64,000 nucleotides of DNA from Rosellinia necatrix (Eukaryota > Ascomycota > Sordariomycetes > Xylariales > Xylariaceae), in contig JAGYVD010000008.1 of assembly GCA_021209875.1 (NCBI GenBank), positions 1,363,501 to 1,427,500 on the forward strand, in the 5' to 3' direction. Numbering within the stretch: position 1 is the stretch's first letter; each line of letters begins with the position of its first letter. The position numbers and the translations under genes were made by a program. Below the pieces are notes generated by a model, which ran no database searches, had not been told where the DNA came from, and saw nothing but the letters and a program-made list of their open reading frames with translations. Below, in pieces: positions 23,501 through 37,740 of this stretch.

Positions 23501-26313
23501 AGTTTGCTGGAAGTAACGAACTGCCTAATCAAGTAGATAGGTAGTACGGGCTAGGTAAGTTAAGTACTTCTAGGTAGGTAGGTACCCCAGATAAGTTGTC
23601 ACAAGGCAGGCACTGTTTCAAATCGACAAGAGTGCCCAAGGTGAGAAGGCATTACCTACCTGGGTACCTATTTAAGATAGGTGCTTAGGATAGGTACTGG
23701 GTAAGTAAGTATCTGTGTATGCGGTGCTAGTAGTATCTGGATAGATAGAAAATATCTTTTGATCTATTCTATTGGACGTGCCTGCCTCCAAATCAAGCTA
23801 GGATCCTAAAGCCTACATTTTAATAAGGTAGATGCTTGCTACCTCCCCACCTTAGCAATGTTTAACAGTTTGGGCGATCTGTTATTCAAAATCAGGGTTA
23901 ACTGCCCAACTCCATACTTACCTAAGTAAGCAAATAAGATCCTCGTGCACCTATTGGAAGATGTGCTTAGATATATAGGTACTTTAGGTAGCTACCTGCC
24001 TTCCTTGAGGTTATTAGATAGACTGGAGGTGGTGGGTGAATAAGGCGCCTCGCTACCTAGGCGGGTAAGAGTAGTCACCCACGGTTCTTTCCGCATCCTG
24101 TCTAAAGATGTTGTTAGTGCATAGTTGCCTACGTACCCAGGTACCTATTTGTTCAGTGTAGAGGCACCTAGCGCCTAATTTTCCCAAATTGCGTCTGATT
24201 CCATGCCTAATTTACAATATCAGTGTCCGCATATGGCACAAGCGCCCCTACACTTCCTATCTACCTAGTAAACGCCAAATATAGCCCAGAGGCTGAAGTA
24301 CCTAGGACGAGGTGATATGGTGCAAGCTAAGGGCTATAGAAAGGGTTCCAATCACTTCTGGATTCGATGACGTCCTAGCGTACTCAAGCGATGTGGGTAA
24401 TATTGGGAATATATAATTCCCTTTTAGTTTTCTGTTTTGCCCTTGAGGCGCCCACGTTGTTTACCACGGGAGTCCGGTTTAATACAATCGATAGAATATG
24501 GATACAGATATCTGCGACTAGAGACTTACTGAGTGTCTAGGTAAGTAATTACCCAAGGATGGCATCGTAGTGAAGTAAATAAAATTATTTATTTGTTACG
24601 GGGGCAAAATTGTGCTCAGCAGTATCCACGTAGGTAGTGAAGTGCAGCAAGAGTCTTTACGTGGACTCCCTTGTTCATGCGGAATATGCTAGAGCCGCTG
24701 CGATCATCAGGGTCTTGCACTTCCCAGGTACTACTACAGAGTCATCCCGACCCCCTCTTCTCAGATTTCTTCACCGTTCTCTTGTACGCCCACCAAGTGG
24801 CGGCATGGGGTAAAGGCGCGCCAAGGACGATGCCTGTACCTACCCTAAGATCCGTGCGGCGTTGAAAACGAGTTTGGCGCCCGTCACGCTTGTGGGTCCT
24901 GATTTTATGTTAATAACTGGATTTCGTCTACTCCGGGTCCAATTCAGAGTAGCTCTGACTTGCCGGTGTCCGAGTGAATGATGTTCATGGACCACACAAA
25001 CCTGACGGGATATCCACTTGGCTGTTTCGTTAGCCATTGTATGGTGTCGTTCGTGTCGACAAGTATCAGCGGGCATACAGGATCGGCGGTGATATACCTA
25101 GAATATGTGTTGGGTGGTAACGAGCAGCGCCCTCTATAATCGCCCTAAATTTTATGGGTCAAAGAATTAGACCCTCCCCAGTACAAGATAGAGATATATA
25201 CAGATTCACCAGACGATAGTAAACAGATGTCGTCATGGATGATGGTTGACACATAGTTTCGATGCATCCCAAGCTGATGACGGTAACGGCACAATCAGCG
25301 CAGTTAAAACACTACACTAAAAAGATCTATTGAACTCGGAGCCATCAGAGTGCTGTCGTTGGCGAGAAACAGGAGAATTGTATGCGATCGAGGGAAATTG
25401 TGGAATTACTGCCTTTTTGCCTGGCTGAGGGACAGCGTCGACGACCCAGCACTATTTTCTTGTACTACAACACAGATATTTATAAGGCGACACCGCTTTA
25501 TGGCAGCAGCCTCACTAAATGCCGCCCTTACGTCAACGGACATATGGGCGCTGCCGATGAGGCCGGAGACGGGGTGAAGAATTCCACTGACTTAGCAGAG
25601 TCGCTGAGCGAAAATAGGGGTTTGTTCGTTCGGTCACATGACTATAACTACTAGCCCCACACCTACAATTACCCTTGCTTTTCGTAGAGCACAATGAAGG
25701 GATAGGTTTGGGAATCATAATGGGTGAATGACACGGCCTGCCTATATCCGTAGACCCGTCCACGATTTTGCACTCTTTAGCTAGAACCCTACGGCATTAT
25801 CGTGGAAGCCCTAGGTGCTTAATAGTACACAAGGTTAATACAACAAAAACAAGTCGACTCTGGCAATTGCTTCGAATGCTTCCGCAACGCCGGTCCATGC
25901 AGAGACCACTGTCTCTCGTTATGCTATTATACCACCCGAAATGGCTCTTGACCGACGTCCCATGCCTTTCCCACCCACTGCTTCTCTCCTGCTTACATAG
26001 CGTTACGGGTCCCCGGACCCAATAATCTTCGGATCGTCATAGATACTGTCTCAACGTACCACTCTGGTTTTGGGTCTAGATTTCAAATTTGAAGTCAGTA
26101 CTGCGCCTTCCTGTCGATACTTTGTTCGTATGCTCCATCCTCAAGATTAATCGAGAGGCCTCAATAAATGGCGATCGCCTTGGTCATAGTATGCCTGTCT
26201 TTTGGCTGTTGGCATCACAGGCGACCAAGGCATTCTACTGTGGTGAATTGACTGCCCCCAATGCGACCGGCCGTACAATAACTCGCTATGGCCAAGTCTC
26301 GCCGGTACTGCCT
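20572..26313. other. 5.7 kb gene-free stretch between Argonaute and Rna14
   Basis: No gene is supported on either strand. ORFs are short and without motifs. TAGGTA/CCTACCTA clusters are frequent from about 22.2 to 24.2 kb. The part next to 20572 must carry the Argonaute promoter and leader. Composition is slightly AT-rich but not hypermutated. Confidence 0.5.
23540..24170. repeat. Cluster of TAGGTA / CCTACCTA short repeats
   Basis: Many copies of TAGGTAGGTACC-like and CCTACCTGGGTACC-like words in both orientations, interrupted by unique DNA. Similar patches occur at about 5548, 7712, 9864, 12514, 15201, 22240, 30440-30770, 52590 and 55520. Confidence 0.7.
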
Positions 26314-29300
26314 CTAATAGTATTGCCCAGGATAGGGTTGAGACTGGGCAGGGTGAGAGCCAGAGTATTGAGATGTCATATCTGTGTAATTATTTTGCCA
26401 GCCTGCATAAGGGTTACCAGGTGCTCCTTGCGAGTGCTGTGCAATTGGATTGAACGGGCTTGGGCCAGGGGCTTGATATATCGCTGGCGGAGGCTCATAC
26501 GACCCACTAGATCCCGGGCGAAGAGGAGAATTTCGATACGCGGTGGAAGCTTGAGCAACCGCGCGGCTGGCGCCACCATATGGGCTAGCTGGGCGGCCCG
26601 TAATGCCAGGCGAATCTCGTCCTGAGTATTGATGAGGTACATAGTCAGACGATGCCGGACGCATGTGTCCTCGAGATTGCTCGGTTTGTGTTCTCCATTC
26701 GGAATAGCTCGGTACCTCGGTTTCTCGGATGAGTTGTACCATGCGTTCAGGCCTAAACCGATGCGTATGAAGGGTATCAGCGGGAGGGATCAGGCCTAGA
26801 AGAAACGTAATGTCTCGTGGAATCGGGATCGTTGTACCCGAAGCTGTTGTCGCACCTTGTCGACGTTGTTGATCGAGTCGACGGCCAGCAGCACCTTTAA
26901 GCGGCGAGACCCCCCGAGCGATCTTTCGAGGAGGATTATAATCATCCGTCTCGTCATTTTGGAATGGCCGTTTTGGTGAGTTTATGTTACCTGCATTGAC
27001 TGGCAGGAACTGCTGCCGTGGGCTCCGCTCAGCCTGAGGGATAGGCTGCGGAGTAGCGCGGATAGAGGGCGAGATGTCCTCTACAGACTGTAGGATGGCC
27101 GTCTTAGGTCGCATTTGTTGTGCGACAGACACAATAACTCTAGCTGTAATAGGGTTGAATCTGTCTGTCGCAAATCTAGCAGCAAAAGGCGAGATGCTCG
27201 ATTCATCGGGGAATAGCTCAGCCATCTGCTTTTCAAGCTCTTGGACTTGAGATAACTCCCCGTAACGGGCCTCGTAAGCGTGGAAATACGCGTAAAGCGG
27301 CTTCAGCTTAGGCGTCAATTCTGGCTTTTCTTTAAATCGTTTGACGGTTTGAGAGAAGACAACTCGGGCATCTTAGTGGGTAAATTAGCAACCATGTACG
27401 CAAACCTAAATTAGCTCTGGAATAGAGTAACTTACTTGTAAAGTCTCGTCTTGCATGCAGGTGCTTGAGATACTCGACGAAAAAATGCTCTGATTCCGGA
27501 AATAGTCTTGACCCGCGTTCGAAAATTTTGGTCGCAACTGAATCCTGATAAACGTCCCACTCAATATGTGCTATCGCAATGTAAACTTCACTGGTCAAGC
27601 GGCCCTTTCCGCGTGCCTCTGTGAAAATTCCACGCAGGCCAGCAGGCGGTGAGCTTTTGCCCTGTCCTTGAAATCGCCTGAAGGCCCGCGCGAGCGCGAT
27701 CCAAAGATACGATATCTGCTGTGATAGCATTTGGATTTGGACTGCAAATCCGTCCTGTACTGCCTTGATTCTGTCTTGCCTGGATATGGTGGAAGTGGGG
27801 TTTTCCTTAATTTCTCCTTCATCGTCATCCTCCTCTCCGCCAGTCGTCTCGTTAGCAACCGATTCCGTCATCGCATCCCTAATACTCGCAATGGCGGATG
27901 ACTCTTTATCTTTCAATTTCTTGATCATTTCATACAGTGTGTCGAGGACCTTGTCGTACGGGGCCCTCACAGCCTGTGCTAGAGAGGCCTTGGCCTGTTC
28001 GTCCTCGCCGGCACGCTGGGTGAGTTCAATATAGTCCGCATGTTTCAGTGCGAGGAGCGCACTTTCGGGGTTTGCAGTGACGCCGTCGATGAGGAACGAA
28101 AGCCCAACGTCCTTCCCATCCTTAACGATTTTGTTCTCAAAGCACCACTCAGCGGCACTCACCCACATCTCAGGCCAGAACCGCAAGGCCATGAGAGCGT
28201 GCTTATAGACGTGTAGGATGCGTTGTTGGTACGATGCCAGATCTTCAGATTTAAGAACCAGTGGGTCATCCTTCTCCCAAGCAACCCAGGCCATCCAAAG
28301 TTTAACTTGCTCAAGGAATTGTTGATCCCCATCAAAGCCAGGCACAGGTGGCAAACGAGGTAAAGTCGTTCGTTTGAGGCCGCGCGTGACGTTCTCCAAC
28401 GCCGTGTTAGCGCTACGGGCTGTCATATATGCAGGAGAGCGTTCTTGCAGGTATTTCCGACCCTATACGTAGTCAGTAACATATCGTGAGTCGACAGATA
28501 GCTAAAGCTAGAGCACTAACAGTCATCTTATTCAGCCCTAATTCAAACTGATCATACTCTTTCCAGAAGATGTTCAGGTTAGCAGTGGGGACGCAAATGG
28601 CACGTTGATACGCCTTGCGAAGAAGGTCCATCTTCTGCTGGTCTTGCCAGCTTGTACCACCTAGCTGGCCGGGGCCACTCTTGATGAATGAGATATAATC
28701 CTGCCATATTGTCCCTGCGTCTCGATCCTGGCCAATATTATTAAGTACGAACTCGTAAGCTTGGCTAACCGTTTGACGAGCTTGGCCGGAGGGGTCGTTG
28801 AGATCGTTTCTTCGCCGGACATAGTTTAAATAGGCCGTCCAAAGCTGCACGTGGGGGACGGCAAAGAGTGTGCGGTTAAAGAGACCCTCTGCTTGAGGAA
28901 AGTTGTCCAGACTCAGCTCCATCCCTAAATACGCAACCCAGACCTCAGCCTATAAGCTGCCAGTTAGTCTCGCCATCTCGATGAAAATAACACACATAAC
29001 ATCTCTTACAGCTTGTGGGAAAATTTCAAGAAAGCGCTCGTATGTATTTTTAGTATCGTCGACCTTATGCCGACGCTTTTGTTCCTCAATAAGTGCAAAC
29101 CAGGCCTCAATGTCGCCTTTCGGGTCTTCTTTGATACGATCTTCGAGCATACCCATCACATCAGTTGGGAGTCTCGACTTCGTGTTGGTCCCGCCAATTG
29201 CGGGGTGGTCCGTCGCGGAAGGGGCCCCATTACTACTCTGTGCTGGGCGTATAGCGGCCACCTCATGAACAGTGGTGATTTGTTGTAAGGGAGAACGAGT

Positions 29301-29738
29301 AAAGGCGCGGGGTTGTAGGTCGGTGGAAGCAAGCTTGGGGGGAGTAGGAGCATCGTCCTCGTCATCGGAGGATCCTACTATGAAACCCCCGGCGGTCTTG
29401 GGCTTTTTAGCTCGGCGAGATGAGGCGGCGGAGGCGCTCCGCTCTTCACCAGCCGGGAGAATTGGTGCCGCGATAATGGACTCGGGATTATATGGAGTCG
29501 CTGTGATCTCGACAGATTCGGGGTCATACTCGGCAGAATCTTCTTCTTCGTCCATGTCGGCAGTATCTTCGGAGCCGTCCGAGGCTGGGTCGGGTTGATT
29601 AGCAGAATACTGCTCCTCTCCATCGCCCGACTCCCTGTTTGATCCATTAGTCTCGACGTTGCCCGACCATCCGCCGTCAGCCCATGCAGCATTGCCGCCC
29701 AGCTGGGCATCCGCGTTGCTTGCTCCATCGGAAGCCAT
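26314..29738 (-). CDS. RNA14: mRNA 3'-end processing protein Rna14 (CstF-77 homologue)
   Basis: Four exons in coding order: 29738-29010, 28949-28521, 28462-27436, 27371-26314, giving 1080 residues. Introns are 58-64 nt with GTAAGA, GTTAGT and GTAAGT donors, all in frame. After an acidic, Ser-rich N-terminus, HAT (half-a-TPR) repeats begin around residue 190 (WFALIEEQ, RYERFLEIFP-like) and run to about residue 750 (HIEWDVYQDSVATKIFERG, FFVEYLKHL). The C-terminus has a conserved short block (ITFLLGLIPPAD, then RFRPERMV) and a Pro/Gly/Tyr-rich end. Rna14 scaffolds cleavage factor IA, binding Rna15 and Pcf11 for nuclear pre-mRNA cleavage and polyadenylation. An acidic insert (GGEEDDDEGE) sits within the HAT array. 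The first 29010-29738 exon is mostly disordered sequence. Confidence 0.93.
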
Positions 29739-30996
29739 CCTTGCAGCTTTCGAAATAAAGAGTAGCGTGGGATAAGAGAAGGGCGACGAATATGCGACGC
29801 GTTAATTACGGCTGGTTGGGCCAATTTTCGGGTCGTGAGGCGGATGCGCGACGGTTCAGGTTGGCGATATCGTCTGTTGCACGCGACAGGACCAGCGGCA
29901 GGAAGACGATAGCGCAAGCTCGTGCACAGGGGACCTATATGTGACAAGAACGAGGAGTCGCGATGAAGGAGGGCAGGAGGAGGGTGGATGGCGAAGGGAA
30001 ACGGTGAAGGGAAACGGTGAAGGCGGATAGCAGAGAACGTCACAAACAGCTCCAACGAAGCTGAGCAAGCTCAATCACAGGTTGCATCAAACGTTCATCC
30101 CTGTTCATGACTATGATTGTGTATCTCGCTAACAAAAAATACGGGCGGCAGCCGCGTTCTCACCCTACAATCCTAGGTACGTCGGTCGGGGTTGTGGATG
30201 GACGGCGGTGTTGAGGGGGTCGGGAGAAGGACTCACGATTTCGCAAAGAACATCACAAGGAAAAAGTCAAAGCTGGTCTGCTTTGTTTCCGAGTTGCCTT
30301 TCACGCCAAGGGACCGGGGGGATTGAGAATCAAAGAGAGCGCATGTGCTAACCTATTTAGGCTAGCGCGGCTCAAAGGCGGTGGGTTTGGGGGTAATCTA
30401 ATGATCCCTGTGGCGGCAGCTCCATACAAGATACATCAGATAGATGCATAGTACCTTGCTGAGGTAGGTACTTGCTATCTAAAGCAGGTACTGAAGTACC
30501 TGCCTAGATTGCCAAGCATTTTAGTCTACTTTACCTGCCTACCTACCCATATGCGGCCTTGGTAGGTATCTCATTAGACGTTAATAATACAGGTACTTGG
30601 TAGGTAGGTGTCTTGGGCACCTGCATTGGTACTTACCTGTCCGCACTTAACTTGAACTACCTTAGGTAGGTAGGTAAGTATCTAGTAGGTACTTACTTAC
30701 CTTAGGTAAGTGTACTTCCAACTAAGTACCTACCTAGTAGGTACCTACCTAGGTAGGGACCTCAGATACTCTCAAATGTTCGTGAGCATCTCCTCTAATC
30801 GCAAAGTTTTCGCTCAGAGGGCCTAAAATCAGTGAACAATTTCTACGCACCATAGAATAACTGTATTAGCTAGAAACGGAGACGACAGCTGCCATACTAC
30901 TAACCTGGAAAAGGCTGATATGGCAATGATCTTAGATATAATTTGTACTAGGTAATTCCTTCAGCCGCAGCCGCTGATTTGTTGGGATTATCCTAT
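29739..30996. other. Intergenic, Rna14 promoter side to retrotransposon
   Basis: No gene. The first 300 bp contain a pyrimidine/purine-biased leader and a GGGAAACGGTGAA duplication (about 29996-30020). From about 30440 to 30770 the DNA is packed with TAGGTA/CCTACC repeats. Normal, unmutated sequence continues right up to the target-site duplication at 30997. Confidence 0.6.
30440..30770. repeat. Dense TAGGTAGG / CCTACCTA repeat cluster
   Basis: The densest patch of the dispersed tetranucleotide-type repeat in the window, both orientations intermixed, often forming palindromes such as ACCTACCTAGGTAGG. Confidence 0.8.
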
Positions 30997-31001
30997 GATA
31001 T
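30997..31001. repeat. Target-site duplication GATAT (left copy)
   Basis: The five bases directly before the 5' LTR equal the five bases directly after the 3' LTR at 46424-46428. Confidence 0.9.
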
Positions 31002-31251
31002 TGTTAAGATACAGGAGTACAGATTGAGATACGGAAGTACATCACCTTACAGACCCACTTAGGGATCTACTAATGACCTACTGGATCCCTTGTGCCCTTA
31101 TTTACGAACTGCTGTATTACTAGCTTCACTTTTTTTTTTTCTTATAAACTAAGAAATTAAAGTTATATATTGGTCTTAATTTAGAATCTTTGTTATATTA
31201 GCTGTAGCTAGCAATATAATATTATTATTTTATATGCTACTAGCTTTTATA
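31002..31251 (+). repeat. 5' LTR (250 bp)
   Basis: The first about 125 bp keep normal composition; from about 31127 inward, C-to-T and G-to-A changes accumulate compared with the 3' LTR. It aligns end to end with the 3' LTR without any gap. Confidence 0.93.
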
Positions 31252-34200
31252 TAATAGCTAGCAATTGTTTTAAGCGTTTTTGCCTGCCGGAATAATTTTT
31301 AATAAATAAATTTAATTTATTATTATAAAATTTAATTTTAAATGAATAATTAATTTTAACTGATCTGTTTAATTAAATTATTTATTAAATTTTTAATAAA
31401 AATTTTATTATTTATTTTTATTATTAATATATTATATAATAAAATTATATTTAATTTTTAAAAGTTTAATATATATAAAATAATTTATTACTACTATATA
31501 AAATAAACTATAGCTTTATTAAAAAATTTAATTATTAATATAATATTTAAATATTAAATATAAAATTATAAAGTTTTTAATTATATTTTATTAAAAACTT
31601 TTAAAAATAATATTTAAAATTTTTTATATATATTAATTATTTATAAATAATAAAAAAATAACTGTTTTAAAAACATTAAAAATAGTTTATTAAAATAAAA
31701 ACAACTTATTTTTATTTAATATATTAAAATAAAAACTAAAATTAATACTTAATTTTGTTAAATTTAATATTATTACTGCTATAAAAAAATTTAATTTTTA
31801 TTTATTTTATTTAAAAACTTTTATATTAAACTTAAAATAAATAAATTATTTTTAACCAGTAAATTATTTAAAATATAATTAATAATTAATTAAAAATATT
31901 AATAAAACTTATTTATAAAATCTATATATAAATTAAAAAAAACTAATTTTTAAAACTTATATTTTATTAAATATATTAATTATTTTTTTTAGCGCTAAAA
32001 ATAAATAGTTAATTTTTTCTGATTAAACTAAAAACAAAAATAAAAAATATTTTTATTAATTTTATAAAATATAATATAAATTTTTAATAATAAACTTAGC
32101 TATTTTTATATTAATTTAATCAGCAGAAAATTTAACTAAAAATTATTTAAAAATTAATTAAAAAAAAAAATAATTAACACTTTTATACTAAAATAATAAA
32201 ACGTTATTTTTATATTTATTTTTTAAATATTATTTTATTAAAAGTAATACTATTTTTAAAAATTTGTACTAATAAATATAACATTTATATTTATAAAAGC
32301 AGAAAATTAACTATATAAAATCATAAAACTATATTAAGTTTTAATATTTTTAAATTATTTTTTTTAAACAAACTTTAAAAACCTGCCGATAAAAATTAAA
32401 ACAAAAAAATAAAATAGCTTAAGCCAGATATAACTTATTAGCAAAAATAAAAAAAATTAAAAATTAAAAAGTTTATAAAAGTTTTTATTTTTTTTTACTG
32501 CTACTGCTTCTACTGCTTTTTATTTTTTTATATTATAATATATTAATTTAAATTATAAATAAAACACAGCAGTTATTTATAAAATTATTAATAATATAAG
32601 CTTAAGTTTATATTTAAAATTATAACGTTTAATAAATAAAAATATTTAATTAAAAGCTTATAATATAATAAAAATATAATAAATAATAAAAAAAATTAAT
32701 TAATATAAGCTTATAATAAAATTCTAGCTTTTATTTAAAATAAAACTAACTGTTTTTAAATTTTTATTTATAGATTTAAACAGTTAATTAATTAATTAAA
32801 TTTAAAACAAACATTATTTTACTATAGTTTATATTATAAAATATTATTAAATATTTATTTCTTAATATTTTTACTTATACTACTAATTTAACTTAGCATA
32901 ATACTGCAACTACTTTTATTATTACCTGTTATATTATAACTATTTTTAATTTTATTAATAATGCTATAACTACTTTAAAAATATTAAATATTATATAAAA
33001 TATAACTATATATTTTTTATTTAAGCTTGCTAAACAGCAAGCCAGACAATTTAAATTTATAAAATAATAAAACATAAAATAAAATATATTGTAAAAATAT
33101 CTTTAACTAATATATAAACTATTATATTAACTATTAAACAAATATAAATATTAAAAATTTTAATTATTAATAGCGTTTTAAGCTTAAAATTAAAAACAAA
33201 TATATATAAAAATAAAGTTTATAATAAATTAAAACTTAAAATATTTAAATATTATAATTTAATACCGATTATATAATATATTAATAAATTAAATTATTTA
33301 AAAAATATTTAAAAAGTATTAATTATATTTAAAAATTTAATATAAAATTATAATAAATTTTTATTAGCAAAAGCGTATTAATTTAAAAATCTAACTTAAA
33401 ACTTAAAAACGTAAATTATTTAAGATTTAAACTTTATTAAAACAAAGCTTAAAAAACAGTTCTAAAAAATAAACTTAAAGTTATAAAAATAGCAAACAGC
33501 AAAAATATAATTTTACTAATAAAATAAATAAATTAATAAATATATTAATAATAAAATTAAATATTATAATAAAATGAAAAGCGCTAATAAAAATTATATT
33601 ATTTGTTATATATTTAACGATTTAAATAATTATTTAAAAATTTTAATTAAACTTTAAAAATTAAAAACATTATAACTAATTTATAAAATTAAATAAACAC
33701 TTATAAATATTTTGCTATAAAGCAGTAGCATGCTATTTATACTAAGCAAGAAATATATAATTAAAAGATTTAAAAATTAGAAAATCTAGTTAAAAAAAGC
33801 AAAAAAAAAATATTAACTTAAATATTAATTAATTTTAAACAAAATATCAGCAAAAATATAACAATAAAACTAACAATAATAAATTACTTTTATTTTTAAA
33901 CATAATATTTATACTTAATAATTTTTTAAAAAATATTAAATTTATTTTAATTTTAAACCTAACTTTAAACTACTTTAAAACAAAATAACAAAAAACTGAA
34001 AAAAATTACTAATATAATTAAAAGTTTTTAAAAAACTATAATAATTATAAACGTAATAATTAAAAAATTATAATTAAAAAACCATAATTAAAATAAAAAA
34101 TTAATTAAATATATTTAAACAACTAGTAAAAGTAGTATAAACATATATATTAATAAATAATTTAATATATTACGATCTAAAAACAAAAACTTTTATATAT

Positions 34201-37200
34201 TTAAATATGTTATTAAATAAATAAAAAGTTTAAACTTAATTATAACCCCGATTTTAATAATATTTTTAAAAATAATAACAGCAATAATAAAAAAAGCTGT
34301 TAAATTAAAAACACTTAAAAAAATGCTTTAAAAAACGTTTTATTAAATAGTAACGCTATATTATTTTTTATATATTATTAAATATAAATACAGCAGATAA
34401 TAAATAAATTTTAAATTAAATATTTAATACTATATTAAATAATATGTTTAATAAAAAAACATTATTAGGCAGTAATTACTTTTTTAAAATTTTTAAATAT
34501 TGTTTTAAATTATTATTATATATAATATTAAAAAACAGCAGAAAATATATATTAATATAACTTAAGCATAAACTTTATAAATTATTTAATATTAATAAAA
34601 CTAATTAATAACTTAATATATTTTAAAACTATAAAAAAATAATATAATAAATTAATATATTAAAAGCAAATTATAATATTAAAGTTTTTAAACATTATAA
34701 AAATAAAAACAGTAAATTATTTATTATAAAAATAAAAATATAACTAAAAAGCTTTTTTATTTTAAAACAATTATTTATATAAATAATAATATATTTTTAG
34801 TTTTTATTAATACAGTTTTTATTTTTTTAATATTATAAAATACTTAATTATATATTATTTAACTGCTATTATAAAAACAATTAAACTTTTTAAACTAAAT
34901 AATATTAAAAATAGCCTATAAATAATAAAATATATTAATATTTATATTTAATTAAAAATACAAATAAATAATTCTAAACTATTATATAATATATATATAT
35001 TGTTAATTAATTTAATTATAAAATACTACTAAAAATTAAATTTTTAAATAATATTAGCTTTATATAATTTAAAAATAAAAAATTAAAACAATAAGTTTTA
35101 AATTAATAATTTAAATTAATATATTGTTTTATTAGCAACAAAAATAAACAAACTAAAGCTTTATTATAAAATAATTTTTATTTAAATAAAAATACTATTA
35201 TAATTATATTAGTATTAAAAACAGCAATTATAATAAAATATTTAAAAGTTTTAGTTATAAACTAAGTTTATGCAGTAATTTTAAACTTATTATAGATCCT
35301 GCAAAAAATCTATATAATATTATATAAAATAACGCGACAAATAAATATAACTAAGTTATAAAATTTGCTAATTTTAAAACGCTATTAATAATTATATATA
35401 AAAAATCTTTTAAAATATTTAAAACATATATAAATATATAAAATATAAAATATATATTAGTAATTTTAAAAACAATAATTAAAACTATATATATAATATT
35501 AATTAAAAATATATTAAATATAAAAAAAAAAAACGTTAATAACAAAAAAAAAAATATAAATATAGCTACTTTTATAATTTTTTAATCCTGTAAATAAACT
35601 ACTGCAATTTTAGCTTTATAAATTAAAATTAATATATTTTTAAACTAAAGCTTAAAAATATATAAACAGATCAAGCAAATAATATAAAAATATTTTTATT
35701 TATTTTGCCTAAAGCTTAATAAATTTAACAACAGTATTAAAATATTTATTTATTTTAAAACTAATATAAATATAAATAATTTAAGCTAGTAATTATATTA
35801 GCAGTTTTAAAAAATATATAAACAATTAAAATAATTTTATAACTATTAAAAAATACTGGAGTAATAAAACTAATGCTGCTAAGCCAACTTTATTTAATTA
35901 TATTACTAGCTTTTATTATATAGCAAAAAATAAACCAAAGCTTATAATAAATTTTAAAAAATAAATATAAAAGTTATAAATAACGCTTATTTTTTTTAAA
36001 TAAAATAATATATTAAAAGCTATATATAGCGCTATAGTATTTATAGTTATAAATATTATAAAAAATATTATTAACAACTTATAAAAAAACAAATAAATAT
36101 AAAATAGTTTTTATTATTTTATATTATAAATAAAAACAACTTATAGTTATAATAATAAAACTAAAATTATTTTTTAAATTTTTTAATATAAAATAAAAAC
36201 TTAATAAAACTTTACTTATAAAAATTTATATTAATATATATTAATAATATTATAATTTTTTAAAACAATAATAAATTATATTTATTATTTAAATATTATT
36301 TTAATATTTTTATAAAATCAGGTTATATTATAACGTTTAAAAAATATTTTTTATATAGCATAGACTTAAAACGCTAAAATAATACATGTTTAAATTAAAA
36401 CTGTTTATAAACAAAAAAAAATAAAGCTATAAAAATTTAATAATATTTAAAAATCTTTAAAAACTTAAAAATAGATTAAAGCTTATAAGTTTTTAATAAT
36501 ATTATATTTATTAGTTTATAAATATTATCGCGTTATTAAATAAACTTAAAACATTAAAATTTAAAAACTGTTTAAAAAAGCTAATCTTGCTAAAGCTAAA
36601 TAAATATATAATTATTAACTACTACTTAAAATACTGCTTTTAAACTAGATTTTAAAACAGATATAATATTAACTTAAGCATAAAAATAATATAATAATAT
36701 AATAATATATAAAAACAAAATATAAAAACAGGCATAAAAACATAAAATATTTTTAAAACCATATTTATAAAACTATTAGCTTAACGTTTTTAATTATAAT
36801 AAACTTTTATTTTATAAATTAATTTAAATAAATTAAACAATATTAAAGCAAAGTTATATTAAAGCAAAGTTATATTAAAAGTAAAAAATAATAAATTATA
36901 TTTTATATTGTTTTTATTTTATATATTAACACTTATTAAAAATAATACAGCATTTATAAAATTAAAACTTATAATTTAATATAAACATTAAAAAACCTTT
37001 TTAATATTTTAATTATAACAAAATATATATATATATAAATTACGCTGTAATAATATAAATATTCCGATTAATTATCAGGCGTTTAAAAAAATTTAATTGT
37101 TTAATTAATTAAAAAATGTTTTTAGCTAGATATAATAAAAAAATTTAAATATATTATATATTAAGCAAAACATTTATAAATGCTAATATATTATTTAAAC

Positions 37201-37740
37201 AACTTCGAATAAATAATGCTATTACTCTGTTTATATAGCTTTTTAAGCTTTTTAAAGCTATATTATTTTTAGTAATAACTTAACAACAAGCTAAAAAAAA
37301 ACAGCCTATAATTAAAAAAATTAAAACAGATTAAATTACTACAATATAAAAAAATATTAACGTGTTAATTAAAACGTTAAAACTTAAATATTAAAATATA
37401 TAACTAATATTTATATAATAACAAATTATAATAATACTAGCTACGCTAAAAATAAAAATTATGCTATAAAATATATAAAATATAATAGTATTAATAATAT
37501 ATATAGCATTTAAAATATAAAACGATATAATAAAAACTATATAAACTAACCATATATTTTATATAATATATAAACGTTTAATAAAATTATATAAAAACAT
37601 TAGAACAAATAAAAAAAAGCTTATTATTATTTTATATATATTCTACTATAATTTAAAATTTAAGCTAATATATTATATAAATAATAATAAAAATAAACTA
37701 GTTATTTCTGCTATTATTTAAACTAAAATATTATAAATAA

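Noticed and set aside
25350..25654. Two overlapping ORFs between Argonaute and Rna14 as a gene
   Set aside because: Neither frame shows a motif or a splice partner.
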